Source: Baekduia soli
GTDB lineage: Bacteria > Actinomycetota > Thermoleophilia > Solirubrobacterales > Solirubrobacteraceae
Length of the DNA stretch: 64,000 bases
Direction of reading: 5' to 3'
Assembly: GCF_007970665.1 (NCBI RefSeq)
Contig: NZ_CP042430.1
Span: 2,046,001-2,110,000, forward strand
Positions within the stretch are counted from its first letter, which is position 1. Each line of letters begins with the position of its first letter. Made by a program: the position numbers and the translations under genes. Below are positions 62,074 to 64,000 of the stretch, in pieces. The notes beneath the pieces were generated by a model. The model worked only from the letters and a program-made list of their open reading frames with translations. It was not told the DNA's origin and made no database searches.

Positions 62074-62388
62074 TCAGCGCACCTTGGACAGGTCGATGTC
62101 GCCGCGATCGGCAGCGGCGTTGAACCCCCGCGGATCGCGGCGGGCAAAGTCGGCGATCGCCTCGCGGGTGTTGGGACCGCGCGGCAGCTCGCGCGGCGTG
62201 CCGCCGTCGAAGCCGTCGGCGGGGTTCGGTGGGGCCGCGGGGCTGACCGTGACGGCAGCGAGCCGCTCGGCGTGCGCCGACATGTCCGCGGCGGTATCGC
62301 CCACGAGCAGGTCGGCGAGTGCGGGGGCGAGGCCGTGGGAGGCGCCGACGGCGCGCCTCAGGTCGCTGGGGGTGACGGGATCGTGCAT
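62074..62388 (-). CDS. Hypothetical phage-type protein
   Basis: The 104-residue protein starts at ATG 62388 with AAGGAG 11 bp upstream. It reads SDLRRAVGASHGLAPALADL, then VGDTAADMSAHAERLAAVTV and a Pro/Gly hinge, and ends REAIADFARRDPRGFNAAAD then GDIDLSKVR. The pattern of a leading LADxLxG-x-T-x(6)-HAERL segment resembles the C-terminal part of phage scaffold or head-assembly proteins, but it is short and this is a weak call. Confidence 0.5.
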   Translation of the reverse strand: MHDPVTPSDLRRAVGASHGLAPALADLLVGDTAADMSAHAERLAAVTVSPAAPPNPADGFDGGTPRELPRGPNTREAIADFARRDPRGFNAAADRGDIDLSKVR

Positions 62389-62446
62389 GGTTGTTGTACT
62401 CCTTGGGCGGGGATGTAGGTGCGGGTGGGGTGGTGGCGCTGGGGTG

Positions 62447-62581
62447 CTACGCGGGCCGCGAGCGCGGCCGGGGCACGACGAGCCCGCGGGCCGCGAGGAG
62501 CTGCAAGCAGCTCGACGACTGCACGCGAGGGTCGAGCGCGCGGAGCAAGTCCAGCTCGCGGCGCTCGGCGCGGGTGGTCAC
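62447..62581 (-). CDS. Very small hypothetical protein (44 residues)
   Basis: Starting at GTG 62581, which overlaps the stop of the ribbon-helix-helix gene as GTGA, the frame reads VTTRAERRELDLLRALDPRV and then QSSSCLQLLAARGLVVPRPR before TAG at 62447. The stop-start overlap and the leucine-rich helical pattern support a real small gene. Its function is unknown. Confidence 0.4.
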   Translation of the reverse strand: MTTRAERRELDLLRALDPRVQSSSCLQLLAARGLVVPRPRSRPA

Positions 62582-62802
62582 GAGGCGCGGGCCTCGACGC
62601 GAGCCTCGACGCGAGCGACTCGCGCCAGCTCGCGACGGATCAGGCGGCGCAGATTGGCCGACATGCCACCCGCCGGGGACGCGGCCATCAGCGCGTCGCA
62701 GTCAGCGGCCGTGACGACGCATCCGATCGTGACGGCGGTATCGGGTTCGGTGACGCGGGTCCGCGGACGGCCCATGCTGCTTCCGGTCGTCTCGTTGTGC
62801 AT
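62578..62802 (-). CDS. Small ribbon-helix-helix-like protein
   Basis: The 74-residue protein has a beta-like segment (TRVTEPDTAVTIGCVVTAAD) followed by two helices (CDALMAASPAG and SANLRRLIRRELARVARVEA), the layout of ribbon-helix-helix DNA-binding proteins. Its end repeats RVEAR in tandem, from a short DNA repeat near 62590-62620. It could be a regulator of the accessory region. Confidence 0.55.
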   Translation of the reverse strand: MHNETTGSSMGRPRTRVTEPDTAVTIGCVVTAADCDALMAASPAGGMSANLRRLIRRELARVARVEARVEARAS

Positions 62803-62872
62803 GTGTTTGACCTCCCGGTCTGGTGGGGGGCGGCCCGGGAGGTCGGGACGCGCGAAACGATGGGTGGGGGCT

Positions 62873-63154
62873 TCAGCGGCGCGGCAGGCTCGCGGCCCGC
62901 TCGGGGCCGGGCGGCCTCGACGAGTACGCCGACCGGATCGGCTCCAGGCCGTGGGTCGCGCGGAGGCGCTCGCGGTGGAACGCCAGGAGCGGCGCGCCGT
63001 CGGCGTCGAGGCACAGCGTCCCGGCGTCCGCGAGGCAGTTGCGGCACGGCACGTAGAACGGTGACATGCCCTCTACGCAGGCGGCGGCGGCGATATGGGC
63101 GGCGGCGATCTGCTCGCGGGCCGCGGCGCGGCGGCGGTCGTTCCTGGACTTCAT
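62873..63154 (-). CDS. Small zinc-finger, phage-type DNA-binding protein
   Basis: The 93-residue protein starts at ATG 63154 after GGGAG. It has a basic start (MKSRNDRRRAAAREQIAAAH) and then the pattern VPCRNCLADAGTLCLDADG followed by LLAFHRERLRATHG, a C-x2-C-x6-C...H zinc finger common in mycobacteriophage and actinophage DNA-binding proteins. It appears to be the first gene of the minus-strand accessory operon. The 845-bp region beyond it (63155-64000) shows no convincing gene. Confidence 0.65.
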   Translation of the reverse strand: MKSRNDRRRAAAREQIAAAHIAAAACVEGMSPFYVPCRNCLADAGTLCLDADGAPLLAFHRERLRATHGLEPIRSAYSSRPPGPERAASLPRR

Positions 63155-63484
63155 TCGAGACCACTCCCTCAGGCTGGCGGGTGGCGCCCGGGCTTTGGGG
63201 GCCTGGGTGCGCTTCCGGTCTGGCTATGTCGTGCAGCGGGGGGAATGCGGTCTCGTACTCAACAGTGAATCGAAAGCCGCGGACAGGAATCCGACGCCGT
63301 GTCTGAGAATCTGCTGCGGGCCGTTTACACGCCCAGGCCGCAAGGTCCCCCGCTCGGGCTCGACGCGGGGAGGCCGGGCTCAGACGACGGCGACGGCGAC
63401 GGGGGGCGGGAGGGCGAGGGGCTACTCACAGCTCGGGCCGGTCGGCAGTTCGACGGCGGCGGTGCTCGATTCGTTCGGCGCTCG

Positions 63485-63635
63485 CGAGGTCTTCTTCTAT
63501 TTATTCTTGTAGTTGTTCTTCTTCTACTCCTAGCCCTCTGGTAGTCGTATACCTACTCAGTACGAAGGTTCTCTTACACCTACGAACTGAGGTCGAAGAC
63601 CGAAGGAGGACAGACCTTCTACGAAGGTCTGGGAC
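63485..63635. other. AT- and pyrimidine-rich tract with repeats in a GC-rich genome
   Basis: About 150 bp drop to a much lower GC content than the rest of the window. TCTTCTTCTA occurs at 63490-63499 and 63517-63526. TACGAAGGT occurs near 63560 and again near 63620. A perfect hairpin CAGACCTTC-TAC-GAAGGTCTG spans 63611-63631. It lies upstream of the minus-strand accessory operon. It may be a replication, integration or regulatory site of a mobile element. The remaining sequence to 64000 has a repeated GACGGCGGCGCGGG near 63706 and 63752 and no gene. Confidence 0.5.
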
Positions 63636-64000
63636 GCGCGCGTGCACGCAGGCGCGCGAGTTAGCCGACCGAGCGGACAGGAATCCGTGAGACGGCGTGG
63701 CCTCGACGGCGGCGCGGGCTCGACGCCGGGCCCGAGGGGCGCCTCCGACGGCGGCGCGGGGCGCCCGAGGATGGACGCTCCGGCGGGCGTGACACTCGAG
63801 GAGACCGACGCGCCGACGCGGCCCGGGAGGCCCGTCCCGGCCCGCTGGGGACCATCTTGGGCCGTTTCTTGGGGCGGGGCGGGTAGGACCGCCACGGGCT
63901 GAGAACGGCTGAGAGGGCGTCAGACAGCCCAGCGCCCGTCGGCCTCCCCGGGGCCTCGGGCGCGTGTCAGCTCGGGCGGGCTGCGCGACACGCCTGTGTA

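Noticed and set aside
63299-63544. 81-codon plus-strand frame with a C-terminal hydrophobic run as a gene
   Set aside because: The hydrophobic part is a direct effect of the pyrimidine-rich tract and the upstream part is Gly/Asp/Arg low complexity; kept only as a finding.
63557-63895. 112-codon minus-strand frame near the window end
   Set aside because: It is Pro/Ser/Gly/Arg-rich without any motif or ribosome-binding site and runs through the hairpin and repeat tract.

Overview
The window is about 64 kb of very high-GC DNA with many GTG starts, ATGA/GTGA stop-start overlaps and tightly packed genes. It carries an AcrA1-type bifunctional reductase, ABC-F, PadR, TadE-like proteins and direct-repeat PHO boxes of the GTTCACC type known from Streptomyces. 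Together these suggest an actinobacterium, most likely of the Thermoleophilia/Solirubrobacterales group. The placement is an inference from style and gene content; no rRNA or tRNA gene is present to confirm it.

Layout. (1) 0.1-4.5 kb: a surface-glycan or compatible-solute cluster with a NodB deacetylase, a frameshifted acyl-CoA dehydrogenase-like gene, a NodS-like methyltransferase, and a double glycosyltransferase whose C-terminal half resembles glucosyl-3-phosphoglycerate synthase. A histidine phosphatase faces it, and a decayed reverse transcriptase lies just beyond. (2) 4.8-30 kb: housekeeping genes, including a PAS histidine kinase, an ABC exporter, Ppx/GppA and polyphosphate kinase, a deacetylase lipoprotein, an HD protein, an AcuC-like deacetylase, a carotenoid oxygenase, a PadR regulator, lipid enzymes, a PBP4-type peptidase, ABC-F and two tandem YbjQ-like proteins. 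(3) 30-34 kb: a PHO-box-preceded operon of a PHP-glycosyltransferase fusion, a second glycosyltransferase and a DUF2334 deacetylase. (4) 34.2-39.1 kb: an arsenic island arsR-arsM-acr3-arsC(fragment)-gapdh-arsJ. (5) 39.1-53.3 kb: a phosphate island with a membrane-tethered phosphoesterase, two zinc-ribbon proteins, pstCAB with a divergent pstS, a CYTH gene, a DUF47 protein, a receiver-less PhoB-like regulator, a second complete pstSCAB-phoU operon and a PhoB-like response regulator. (6) 53.3-56 kb: TadE/TadG-like genes ending in a fusion to a VanY-type peptidase. (7) 56-64 kb: an accessory, phage-flavoured region with a terminase small subunit but no large subunit in view, small zinc-finger and ribbon-helix-helix proteins, a PIN plus XRE-ImmA/IrrE pair, a cluster of perfect hairpins and an AT-rich tract.

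How it fits together. The same 11-bp-phased repeat occurs upstream of ppk, the PHP-glycosyltransferase operon, both pstS genes and the receiver-less regulator. Weaker versions lie near the phosphoesterase, the PhoB-like gene and the histidine kinase. This outlines one phosphate-starvation regulon covering uptake, polyphosphate, phosphate scavenging and probably membrane-glycolipid replacement. The arsenic island next to it makes sense because arsenate enters through phosphate transporters.

Caution. At least six genes are broken by what look like single missing bases in short G or C runs (near 1280, 24935, 27500, 27740, 36720 and 46204). This pattern suggests assembly or basecalling errors rather than true gene decay.
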